From: Tatumella punctata | GTDB taxonomy: Bacteria > Pseudomonadota > Gammaproteobacteria > Enterobacterales > Enterobacteriaceae | NCBI RefSeq assembly: GCF_039523735.1 | Contig: NZ_BAAAFW010000037.1 | Coordinates: 62,001 to 126,000, forward strand | Length of the DNA stretch: 64,000 bases | Direction: 5' to 3' | Part shown: positions 42,882 to 50,405 of the stretch, one piece after another | How positions within the stretch are numbered: the first letter of the stretch is position 1 | Layout of the letters: each line of letters begins with the position of its first letter | The notes under the pieces: generated by a model | What the model was told of the DNA's origin: nothing | Databases searched by the model: none | The model's input: the letters and a program-made list of their open reading frames with translations, nothing else | Program-made: the position numbers and the translations under genes

Positions 42882-43834
42882 AATGCACTCATTCCCTGTC
42901 GTAATCCTTTCACCGGCATCACCGGCGTTAAACGCACTTCAAAGGTTTTCAGGTCAAAATCTCCTGTCGCCCTGGTCGCACTTTTGGTCGAAAAATCCCC
43001 CAGAGGTGCGATGTAATGCACTCTGGCTTCGATTAACTGGTTATTCAGTGCCGGTACCCTGAGTTTAATCAGGTCACCTTTCCTGACATGAGCCAGAATA
43101 TCTTCACGCAGATTAAAAATAAAATACGCCTGGTGAAGACGGACCAGAGTCAGCAGCGGGCTGGATGCACTCAGCAGCTCCCCGACTTCTGCCGGTATCG
43201 GCCCGACCTCGCCAGATACCGGAGCCCTGACAACCAGATCATCGGTCTGGGCTTTGACTTCAAGTAACTGTTGTTCGGCTTCATCCAGCTGTGCGGCATA
43301 AATATCACGCTGTTGCAGACGATCGCCATGCAGCCCTTCATCCAGATTCGCACGGGCACTTTGCATTGACTGCAATGCCGTATTACGCGCATTACGCGCA
43401 TTATCCAGGGCCTGTGCCGAAATATATCCCTTTTCAGCAATTTTCTGCTGACGGTTATATTCATCCCTGGCATTCTGGTAATCAGAGGTAGCAGAAGCCA
43501 GTGCCGCCCGCAGATTACGAATACTCTCTTCACGGGTACCACTCAGAGATAAATCAAGTTGCGCTTTTGCCTGGTCCCTGGCAGCCTGTGCAGCCCGTAA
43601 CTGTGCTATCAGTTCAGGTGCATCCAGTTTCATCAGCACTTGTCCGGCTTGTACATCATCGCCCCGTTCAACCAGCCGTTGCACAACCCGCCCTTTTGCC
43701 TTAGAAGCAACAATCACTTCCGGTGCATCAACTTCTCCTTGTAATAATAACCCCTGGTTTTGTGCCCTGAAAAAAATCGCCAGCGATACTACTGCGACCA
43801 TTAATAACACCGTAAGTATTATTTTTTTATTCAT
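42863..43834 (-). CDS. HlyD-family membrane fusion protein (YhiI/EmrA-like)
   Basis: A 323-residue periplasmic adaptor anchored by one N-terminal helix (residues 5-22). A lipoyl/barrel-sandwich half (GEVDAPEVIVASKAKGRVVQ) near residues 33-52 is followed by a long coiled coil (residues 75-190, QAARDQAKAQLDLSLSGTREE and onwards), a second lipoyl half (DDLVVRAPVSGEVG) and a beta-barrel domain. It should bridge the two ABC-2 permeases to an outer-membrane channel. First gene of the operon, with GGAG in the leader. The regulator, if any, is not adjacent. Confidence 0.85.
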   Translation of the reverse strand: MNKKIILTVLLMVAVVSLAIFFRAQNQGLLLQGEVDAPEVIVASKAKGRVVQRLVERGDDVQAGQVLMKLDAPELIAQLRAAQAARDQAKAQLDLSLSGTREESIRNLRAALASATSDYQNARDEYNRQQKIAEKGYISAQALDNARNARNTALQSMQSARANLDEGLHGDRLQQRDIYAAQLDEAEQQLLEVKAQTDDLVVRAPVSGEVGPIPAEVGELLSASSPLLTLVRLHQAYFIFNLREDILAHVRKGDLIKLRVPALNNQLIEARVHYIAPLGDFSTKSATRATGDFDLKTFEVRLTPVMPVKGLRQGMSALWQWQH

Positions 43835-44258
43835 TCTGACTGCTCCGCCATCCGGTATATCTGTTCCATCATCATTACTCTGTAGTCTGACATAAATCTA
43901 GCATAGAGCATTGATATAGATTATGCATAAGGAGTTTTCGTGAATATCAGGGGACATTTTTTAAAAAATGTAATTTGATGAAATCATCTGCTCTGGAAGT
44001 CAGACTGCGAAATAAAAATGCATCTCCTGTGCATTATATTTTCGGATAGGATGATATATATCCTGAGGTAAGTTATTTATGTCGTTAAATATACATATAA
44101 AACAATATGGCACCAGTAATGGCATTTTTACGCGGTGTCAGGCGATGATATTTCCCTTTCGCCGATAAAACGTTCATTAGTCCGCGGAGAAAGGTGATCT
44201 TATCATGGTTTATATGGCACATCGTCGCCGGTGAAAGAACACCGGCATTGAAGGTGTT
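43835..44258. other. 424-bp intergenic region without a gene
   Basis: An AT-rich stretch between the HlyD start and the end of the YqfB-like gene. It contains an 18-bp perfect palindrome (43954-43971, ACATTTTTT / AAAAAATGT) and a small AATGCA / TGCATT hairpin near 44017-44035. AAGGAG followed by GTG near 43930-43941 opens only a 12-codon frame. The palindrome may be an operator for the HlyD operon. No convincing gene is seen on either strand. Confidence 0.5.
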
Positions 44259-44579
44259 TCAGTCTGCAGGCTCACACAGACAGAACTCAATCACGAATAA
44301 CTGTTCCGTCTGCGGATAAATGGTCGCGATAACCTTGTGTAACTGTGGCAGGCTCATATTTTCCTGGCGGGCATGTTCCCCTGTCAGTTGTGACTGTAAC
44401 ACCGGCGTAATGCGGATAACCCGCAGGGTAGCAAAATACTGCTGATCATCTTGATACCCAGCCCTGAGCCGTTGGCCCGGCAAAAAACCCGCTTCGCTGT
44501 GGTCACGAATGGTGATGATCTTGCGGCCAGCCAGAATATCTGCAGAAAAAGCACGATAGAACGTAATATCAATAGCCAT
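44259..44579 (-). CDS. yqfB: YqfB-like ASCH-domain N4-acetylcytidine amidohydrolase
   Basis: A 106-residue ASCH-domain protein similar to E. coli YqfB (103 residues), which hydrolyses N4-acetylcytidine. The catalytic triad equivalents are present as K20 and T23 in LAGRKIITIRD and E73 in HARQENMSL. The C-terminal IYPQTEQLFVIEF segment is also conserved. It stands alone, 60 bases before the MetQ-like gene's stop, and is read in the same direction. Confidence 0.87.
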   Translation of the reverse strand: MAIDITFYRAFSADILAGRKIITIRDHSEAGFLPGQRLRAGYQDDQQYFATLRVIRITPVLQSQLTGEHARQENMSLPQLHKVIATIYPQTEQLFVIEFCLCEPAD

Positions 44580-44639
44580 TATTCACCTGTTGATCATGAT
44601 CCCGTTGCTGCCAGTCACCTGACAGCAACACCGGACATA

Positions 44640-45455
44640 TTACCAGCCTTTGACTGCACCGCCATTAAATATAATATTCGCCGCCGCTGCCACTTCCGGT
44701 GACTGGTAGGCCTGAATAAATTTTTTCACATTAGGTGCATCTTTATTATCTTCGCGGGTCACAATCACATTCACATAGGGTGAGTTTTTATCTTCGATAA
44801 AGATACCATCTCTGACCGGAGACAGGCCGGTTTGCTGGAGATAGGTGGTACTGATGATAGCGACCGTGACTTTAGGGTCATCCAGAACACGCGGTAACTG
44901 GGCGCCTTCCAGTTGCATAATATTCAGTCTGAGGGGATTACTGGTAATATCCGCAGCGGTCGGCAGTAATCCGGTGCCGCTACGCAGAGTGATCAGCTTT
45001 TCTTTCTGTAACAACAATAATGCACGGCCAAGGTTGGTCGGATCATTGGGAATAGCAATGGTATCTCCGCTTTTCAGTTCAGAGACATTATGGATTTTTC
45101 GTGAATATCCGGCCATCGGAAACACAAAGGTGTTAGCTACCGCCACCAGGTGATATCCCCGCGCCTGGTTATCTTCTGCCAGGAAAGGCCGGTGCTGAAA
45201 TACGTTTGCATCCAGCTCTTTATTAGCCGTAGGATCATTTGGTAATAATGAACCACTGAATCCGACTAAATCAACATGCAGGCCATACTTTTTCAGAGCA
45301 ACCTGTTTGGCGACTTCTGCCACATCCTGCTCTGCTCCGTTAATAACACCGACTCTTATATGGTTACTGTCTTCGCTGGTTTTATCACAGGCCGTCAGTA
45401 AACTACCGGCCACCAGCAATAATGCGGGGAAAAATAATTTCAAAGATTTACTCAC
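44640..45455 (-). CDS. MetQ/NlpA-family substrate-binding lipoprotein
   Basis: A 271-residue lipoprotein with the lipobox LLTAC (lipidated Cys near residue 23) and the NlpA/MetQ binding-protein fold. Family motifs include DANVFQHRPFLAEDN near residues 84-98 and AIPNDPTNLGRALLLLQ near residues 134-150. MetQ proteins deliver methionine to the MetNI ABC importer, but no metN or metI is adjacent, so this is an orphan binding protein that may serve MetNI elsewhere or bind another amino acid. Confidence 0.85.
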   Translation of the reverse strand: MSKSLKLFFPALLLVAGSLLTACDKTSEDSNHIRVGVINGAEQDVAEVAKQVALKKYGLHVDLVGFSGSLLPNDPTANKELDANVFQHRPFLAEDNQARGYHLVAVANTFVFPMAGYSRKIHNVSELKSGDTIAIPNDPTNLGRALLLLQKEKLITLRSGTGLLPTAADITSNPLRLNIMQLEGAQLPRVLDDPKVTVAIISTTYLQQTGLSPVRDGIFIEDKNSPYVNVIVTREDNKDAPNVKKFIQAYQSPEVAAAANIIFNGGAVKGW

Positions 45456-45556
45456 CTGTGCTCCGTCATTTATTGCAGAATGTAAACGTTCATGATAATG
45501 ACATAATCGCCCGGCGGGGAGAAGCCGTTACTCTGTGTATTTTATATAAGAAAATC

Positions 45557-45589
45557 ATCCTTAATATTCCCCGGAAGAATATTAAGGAT
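45557..45589 (-). terminator. hairpin/terminator after the esterase gene
   Basis: A perfect 13-bp stem (ATCCTTAATATTC / GAATATTAAGGAT) with loop CCCGGAA, 31 bases after the esterase stop. On the minus strand it is followed by a T-rich run (GATTTTCTTATAT). Confidence 0.7.
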
Positions 45590-45619
45590 GCGCCGGACAG
45601 GGCAGGAAATAGTCACCGA

Positions 45620-46327
45620 TCAGGGTGTTTCCTGGCGGAATAACCACTGTCTGAAATCTTTTATTTCATCAAGACTGATCGTATGCCCCATTCCCGGATA
45701 AGTTTTAAAGACCACCGACGGGGTAAAATCTGTCAGCTGTTTTACTGCCTGCTGGCCGGTTTTCAGAGGAATACGCTGATCGGCCTCACCATGACCAACA
45801 AACACATGCAGCTGCTTCGCTGCTTCAACCGGTACCTCAGCAGGACTGAACCCATCCGGTAAACGACCACTGAAAATTGCCGCACCATGAAACAACTGTG
45901 GGTGTGTCAGAGCGACCGCATAGGTCATCACCGCTCCCTGGCTGAACCCCCCCAGATACGTATGTGCCGGTGAAATATGGTACTGATGCTGTAGCGCCTG
46001 CACAGTTTTTACCACCGCATTGCCGCTTTCTGTAACATCAGATGCCGCCTGAGATTCACTGACATTATTCCGATACCACTGGTAGCTGTCACCGGCTACA
46101 GGTAACGGTGCCCGCAAGGAAACCACTAGCATGTTGCCCGGCACAATCACCGGAAAATCATTAAAATCCTGCTCATTCGCCCCGTAGCCGTGCATCATAA
46201 CCAGCATTGACGGATCCGGCCCCGGCTGGGCTGCGGGCATAAATAAATAGCTTAAATCGGTGGCCCCCGCCAGTGGCGCAGCCAGCAATCCGCCACATAC
46301 CCCGAGCACCGCAAAATATTTTTTCAC
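45620..46327 (-). CDS. exported alpha/beta-hydrolase (phospholipase/carboxylesterase family)
   Basis: A 235-residue protein with a signal peptide (MKKYFAVLGVCGGLLAAPLAGA) and an alpha/beta-hydrolase domain of the carboxylesterase/lysophospholipase type. The oxyanion region MMHGYGANEQDF lies near residues 44-55, the nucleophile elbow GGFSQGAVMTYA near residue 125, and the acid and histidine are in VGHGEADQRIPL and YPGMGHTISL. It probably hydrolyses short esters in the periplasm. It is 36 bases downstream of the FUSC exporter gene and likely in one operon with it. Confidence 0.8.
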   Translation of the reverse strand: MKKYFAVLGVCGGLLAAPLAGATDLSYLFMPAAQPGPDPSMLVMMHGYGANEQDFNDFPVIVPGNMLVVSLRAPLPVAGDSYQWYRNNVSESQAASDVTESGNAVVKTVQALQHQYHISPAHTYLGGFSQGAVMTYAVALTHPQLFHGAAIFSGRLPDGFSPAEVPVEAAKQLHVFVGHGEADQRIPLKTGQQAVKQLTDFTPSVVFKTYPGMGHTISLDEIKDFRQWLFRQETP

Positions 46328-46363
46328 TTGATTACCTCAATATGTCTTTTTTCCGAAGTACTG

Positions 46364-48439
46364 TCATTCGATATCATCTGACAGGTACCCTTGTCCCTGA
46401 GAAATTTTCCATCGTACTCCCGGAAACAGTGCTAACCGGATATTAAATAAAAAATAGAATGGCATATAAAGCGTATTATTTTCCTTTACCCGCAACTCCA
46501 TGACTGACAGTACCTTTTCAAGCTCGCGTAATAAATGCCCGCCGGGTAACTCATGGATGTTTTTCAACCGCCTTTTCAGGTAAAGATTAATTTCGTGAAA
46601 TAAAGGCTCAGTTTTTATCCCGTATTGCTGAATAATCTGAAAATGACGCCCATAAAAATCAAAAAGATTAGCCCCCAGCCACAACTCAGTAATCAGATTA
46701 TTTTCTATCGTCATACTGATTGCCGGGTCAGCTTTGTTACGTGGCAGAATAATATTGATTCTGTCCAGCATCCGCTGAATGAACTGCTGACGTTGCAGCA
46801 GCGAGGCCTGCTGCAGACGGATATCGATTATTAGCTGTAGTAATTCACGGATCCCCGCCCTGAGAGCTCTTTTGGCAGTCCAGGAGGGACGTTTATTACG
46901 TATCATTAAAGTAACAACCAGCGAAATAATAATCCCGACCATTGTCGATATTGCTGCATTGATCGTTGTCAGAGTATCGGGTGCAAAATCATGGGTCAAT
47001 CCGATATATGCAGGTAACTGGGTCGCAACAATTAATCCGATAAAATTAGTCGCAGGGTTAGCGATCACCAGTCCCATGAATATCAGTGCCGGTGACAGGC
47101 AAATAATCATTGATTCAAAAGTAACGGCTGCCGGCAGCACCATCAAAGAATAGAAAATACTGATGGCTATCGCGATAACCATGCCTTTCATAAAAATACG
47201 CATACCACCCACCGGGCTGTCGTGGGTGGCGAAGAAAGAGCAGGTCACCGCGGCGATCATTGCCGCATTTGCTCCGCTGTGCCAGCCACTGCCAATCCAG
47301 AACAGGCAAGCCAGTAACGTAGCAATAAAGGCAGTGAATGCAGACAAGGCATTCATTCCTTTATCAATATACTTTTTCCTGTGGATTGCTTCAGCACCCT
47401 CAGGACGTTTTTTCAGCCGGGATAAGCGGACCCCGACGCCGTGATAAGCCGTCAGAATACGGACAACATTTTGTAAGCGATCAATCAGACCGGTAAACAG
47501 CAGACTTTCTTCGGTACTCATCCTGTTTTCCAGGAAATGCTGTTCAATCATACTCCGCGTATGTGCCAGTTGCCGGGTTACCGACGCACTGTCCTCACCG
47601 GCCGCATCATCCAGCCAGGCGAGGAAGCGGCAGACACTGTTATGGACAAATTCCGGCAACCGGATATTGTCAGCAGCCAGTAAATTCAGTCGTTTTTCGA
47701 TCGCGGTCAGTGTCGGCACCAGGTAGGATAAATGCTGATATTGCGCCGATACCAGTCTTACCAGACGCTGAACCTGGTTGGCTTCATAGGCACAGTGGGT
47801 CATCAGTACTTCCACACTCAGCGGATAGTTAGCCATCTGAACCAGAATCTGGTCACGCTCAGGGGAGCCGGCCGACGAATGCTGCCTGAGTAAAGAACCA
47901 CAGAGTTTTTTCCCCTGCTGATACCAGTTATTGACACTGTTTTCCAGCAACGACTTCATACTGACCGGGAAAATCAGTACATGGACCAGGCTGCTGATAA
48001 TAATCCCAACGGCAACCTCTTCGATACGGGAAATTACAGTGTAAGTAATCGCCGAAGGAGTAGCCACATCCGGAAACCCCATGATCGCGGCACTGTAACC
48101 TGCCAGCATAAAAATATAACTTTTCGGTGTACGATCCCGTAAAGACAGATACAGACAAACAGCAACCCAGGCTGAAACCGCCAGACTGAACAGTACCGGG
48201 GACATCACGGTCACCGGGTAGATCAGAAATATAAACATCCCCCCGAGTACCGTCCCGGCCAGCCTGAAAAACGATTTTGAAACAGTAGAGGCAGTGTAAA
48301 TCTGTGAAACCACATAGACGGTGGTAAGAGACCAGGTCGGTTTTTCCAGGTTCAGCCTGAGTGCCAGATAAAAGGCCAGAAAAGCCGCAAGTGTCGTTTT
48401 TAACGAAAAAATAAACGCACTTTTTGTCAAAAAGTTCAT
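46364..48439 (-). CDS. FUSC/YccS-AaeB-type membrane exporter
   Basis: A 691-residue inner-membrane protein of the fusaric acid resistance family. The N-terminal helical block (residues 10-165, with LRLNLEKPTWSLTTVYVVSQIY) is followed by a soluble region, a second helical block (residues 365-515) and a C-terminal soluble domain. It is a paralogue of the 36.2-kb gene but clearly diverged from it. It probably exports aromatic acids or drugs. It is followed by an exported esterase in the same direction, perhaps acting on esters of the same compounds. Confidence 0.8.
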   Translation of the reverse strand: MNFLTKSAFIFSLKTTLAAFLAFYLALRLNLEKPTWSLTTVYVVSQIYTASTVSKSFFRLAGTVLGGMFIFLIYPVTVMSPVLFSLAVSAWVAVCLYLSLRDRTPKSYIFMLAGYSAAIMGFPDVATPSAITYTVISRIEEVAVGIIISSLVHVLIFPVSMKSLLENSVNNWYQQGKKLCGSLLRQHSSAGSPERDQILVQMANYPLSVEVLMTHCAYEANQVQRLVRLVSAQYQHLSYLVPTLTAIEKRLNLLAADNIRLPEFVHNSVCRFLAWLDDAAGEDSASVTRQLAHTRSMIEQHFLENRMSTEESLLFTGLIDRLQNVVRILTAYHGVGVRLSRLKKRPEGAEAIHRKKYIDKGMNALSAFTAFIATLLACLFWIGSGWHSGANAAMIAAVTCSFFATHDSPVGGMRIFMKGMVIAIAISIFYSLMVLPAAVTFESMIICLSPALIFMGLVIANPATNFIGLIVATQLPAYIGLTHDFAPDTLTTINAAISTMVGIIISLVVTLMIRNKRPSWTAKRALRAGIRELLQLIIDIRLQQASLLQRQQFIQRMLDRINIILPRNKADPAISMTIENNLITELWLGANLFDFYGRHFQIIQQYGIKTEPLFHEINLYLKRRLKNIHELPGGHLLRELEKVLSVMELRVKENNTLYMPFYFLFNIRLALFPGVRWKISQGQGYLSDDIE

Positions 48440-48848
48440 AAGGCAGAGTAACTTAATTATGTATTTTTTATATAATCGGCAAGTATAATACAGCCGCCTG
48501 TTGTCAGACGATAAAAAATTGTAACAGCTGTAATGAATGTACTTCCGGTGATACAGAATATAGCAGGGACATAAAAATACCTTATATTTTGAGACTGCTG
48601 CACGTCCGGCGCATACCTTTGATTGACAGTAACAAGACAGACAATCCGGTCATTTTTTCTAACTGCTGAAGGGAATGTACGGTAACGCCCGTCATTATAA
48701 TTTCCTGATTATTTAATCAGGTTGTTTTATTATTTCAGAGTGTAGCCATTGAAACAGATTATTACTTTTATCGTCAGCTCTCTTTAGCAGTCATATTACC
48801 CGGCTTTCCGGATGCTCATAAATATAACCACAAAAAGATTATTTATTC
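48440..48848. other. intergenic region with a terminator-like hairpin and no gene
   Basis: A 409-bp AT-rich region divergent from the FUSC gene. At 48704-48721 there is an 8-bp stem CCTGATTA / TAATCAGG with a TT loop, followed by TTGTTTTATTATTT on the plus strand. It looks like an intrinsic terminator, but no plus-strand gene precedes it, so a short RNA in 48480-48730 is possible. No good promoter was found. Confidence 0.4.
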
Positions 48849-49061
48849 GTGAATATCACACAACCAGATTCACTGCTGCCTTCTGAAGATCATACCGCCT
48901 CCCCCCGGGAAATCCATTTTCTACTCAACAACCGCTGTCCGGTCAAATATTCACTGCCCGATGACTGGCATACTCACCCGGCTGATCCCAGGTATATTTC
49001 CGTAATCTTCAGGGAAACAGAAAAATGTCTGTATACTGGGTCGTACGCTGCCCGAAGATAA
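48849..49061 (+). CDS. doubtful small open frame (70 codons)
   Basis: A GTG-initiated frame of 70 codons, 65 bases before the SMR gene. It has no clear ribosome-binding site, and its composition (DDWHTHPADPRYISVIF) recalls no family I know. It could be a short leader protein or chance. Confidence 0.2.
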   Translation: MNITQPDSLLPSEDHTASPREIHFLLNNRCPVKYSLPDDWHTHPADPRYISVIFRETEKCLYTGSYAARR

Positions 49062-49126
49062 CGGCTGATTAAGAGTGCCCCTGCGGCAACTTCCCCCGGC
49101 CACCACGCCATTTACAGGATTGTGTC

Positions 49127-49462
49127 ATGTTAAAAGTATGGATTATTCTTTTCATTTCGATCGTTGCCGAAACCTTTGCCACTTCAATGATCAAATCTTC
49201 TGAAGGTTTCAGTCGTCTGCTGCCCTCGCTGGCCGTGATCTGTGGCTATATAATTTCTTTTATCGGGTTATCTCAGGTCGTTAAAGTGATGAATGTCGGG
49301 GTTGCTTATGCCGTCTGGGCGGGGGTCGGGATCTGCCTTGTTTCACTGATCTCCTGGTTCTTTTTCCGCCAGAAGCTGGATTTACCCGCCATTCTGGGCA
49401 TCGGACTGATTATCAGCGGCGTGGTTGTTATCCAGCTGTTTTCAAAATCAGTCACCCACTAA
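49127..49462 (+). CDS. EmrE-type small multidrug resistance (SMR) transporter
   Basis: A 111-residue four-helix SMR protein (EmrE is 110). The essential membrane glutamate is E15 in SIVAETFATSMIKSSEGF. The helix-3 motif GVAYAVWAGVGICLVSLISW and RQKLDLPAILGIGLIISGVVVI match EmrE/QacE better than the SugE/Gdx group. It should work as a dimer that exchanges protons for quaternary cations. AGGA precedes the ATG. It marks the left border of the IS/CDI island. Confidence 0.88.
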   Translation: MLKVWIILFISIVAETFATSMIKSSEGFSRLLPSLAVICGYIISFIGLSQVVKVMNVGVAYAVWAGVGICLVSLISWFFFRQKLDLPAILGIGLIISGVVVIQLFSKSVTH

Positions 49463-49567
49463 TCGGGGGGGAGACCCTGCGGTCAAACCAGCAGAGACAA
49501 TGCTCCTACCCACGTAATGCAGACACCGCCCTGAGTGAGGTTCTGATTTTCAAATAATTCCGGGGAA

Positions 49568-49724
49568 AAAGGCAGATTGCGTCTGCTTAAGAATCGCGAT
49601 GATCTGGCTGTCAGTAAAACGTGATCGGTGAGCTTCGCTGCCTTTCGGGTCATAGAAATCCCCCTGAATTCAGGTGAGTATAAAATTCTGCTTATAAATA
49701 CACCGGCTTTTCGGGGGGATTACC
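49568..49724 (-). mobile_element. IS3-family relic: left terminal end and start of orfA
   Basis: Read on the minus strand from 49724, a terminal-repeat-like GGTAATCC stretch leads to a start region and then codons for RFTDSQIIAILKQTQSA (49621 downwards), the N-terminus of an IS3-family OrfA. The frame is broken and nothing of OrfB follows. The 87-bp block 49638-49724 is closely similar to 62185-62270 in inverted orientation on the other side of the CDI locus. Confidence 0.7.
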
Positions 49725-49812
49725 CAGGAACCGGGCGGTTACCCTTAAGGGCCACTGGCTGAGGAGTGTTCGGCGGGTAATAAATCCCAGCTGCAAGGGC
49801 TGGGGGCGCTGT

Positions 49813-50061
49813 TTACTGCGGACCGGATGGGGGAGATTTTCGGGCCTTAAAATAATCAATCAGATTAAAGATGATTGCAGCTGCTGTTATAGCTGAACCA
49901 GCAATAATACTTTTGATGAAATTTTTAGTGATCTCCTCAAATGGCAAGAAAAAACCACCTATATGTATAAAGCCAATGACAATTTTTATAAGTAAGCCCA
50001 GGAAGAAAAAGCCAACTGTAAAGTAGCTAAAAAGCAGTATATATTTGAGAACGGTTTTCAT
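49813..50061 (-). CDS. cdiI: CdiI, probable CDI immunity protein (two-helix membrane protein)
   Basis: An 82-residue protein starting at an ATG whose A is the last base of the toxin-fragment stop codon (TGATG); a GTG one codon upstream is the alternative. Two hydrophobic helices lie near residues 7-35 (ILLFSYFTVGFFFLGLLIKIV) and 47-70 (IKSIIAGSAITAAAIIFNLI), with a basic C-terminal tail. Position directly after the CdiA C-terminal sequence defines it as the cognate immunity gene by the rule of CDI loci. Membrane immunity proteins usually protect against toxins that damage the inner membrane. It is much more AT-rich than cdiA, as usual for the variable toxin/immunity end. Confidence 0.7.
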   Translation of the reverse strand: MKTVLKYILLFSYFTVGFFFLGLLIKIVIGFIHIGGFFLPFEEITKNFIKSIIAGSAITAAAIIFNLIDYFKARKSPPSGPQ

Positions 50062-50405
50062 CACTTTTCGTTCCCCTGTTTTTTGATAATGCTTTTGCCT
50101 GCGTCTGTTGTAGCTTCTGAGGCGAAAGCACCTCCAACATCATAGATAAATCCTGGTGATTCTTTTCCTATGACCGAGTTCACCAACCCTGGCGCATATT
50201 CCCCGAACTTTCCGCCGACCCATGCTCCAGCGGCGGCACTTCCAACAGCCCCGGCATCAGCTCCATCCGTAAACACAGCCCCACCTGCCGCTATGCCAAC
50301 GTTCTGCCAGACACCACGGCCCGGAGCCAGTGCTCCCGTAATACCTGCCGAAGCACTCCCCCGGTAATCCCAACCTTTACTTTCATTTCCCGGCTTACTC
50401 AGATC
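50061..50405 (-). pseudogene. CdiA C-terminal toxin region, out of frame with cdiA
   Basis: Just after the cdiA stop codon (50399-50401) the next frame is open for about 114 codons, beginning WFDLSKPGNESKGWDYRGSA and ending at 50061. It is Gly/Ala-rich, with GAWVGGKFGEYAPGLVNSV and GFIYDVGGAFASEATTDAG, resembling C-termini of CdiA proteins. A stop lies in this frame just upstream (about 50413), so the segment is joined to cdiA only if one base is missing near 50405-50415. It is either a true frameshift that disarms the toxin or a sequencing error. Internal ATGs (e.g. 50276) have no good ribosome-binding site. Confidence 0.65.
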
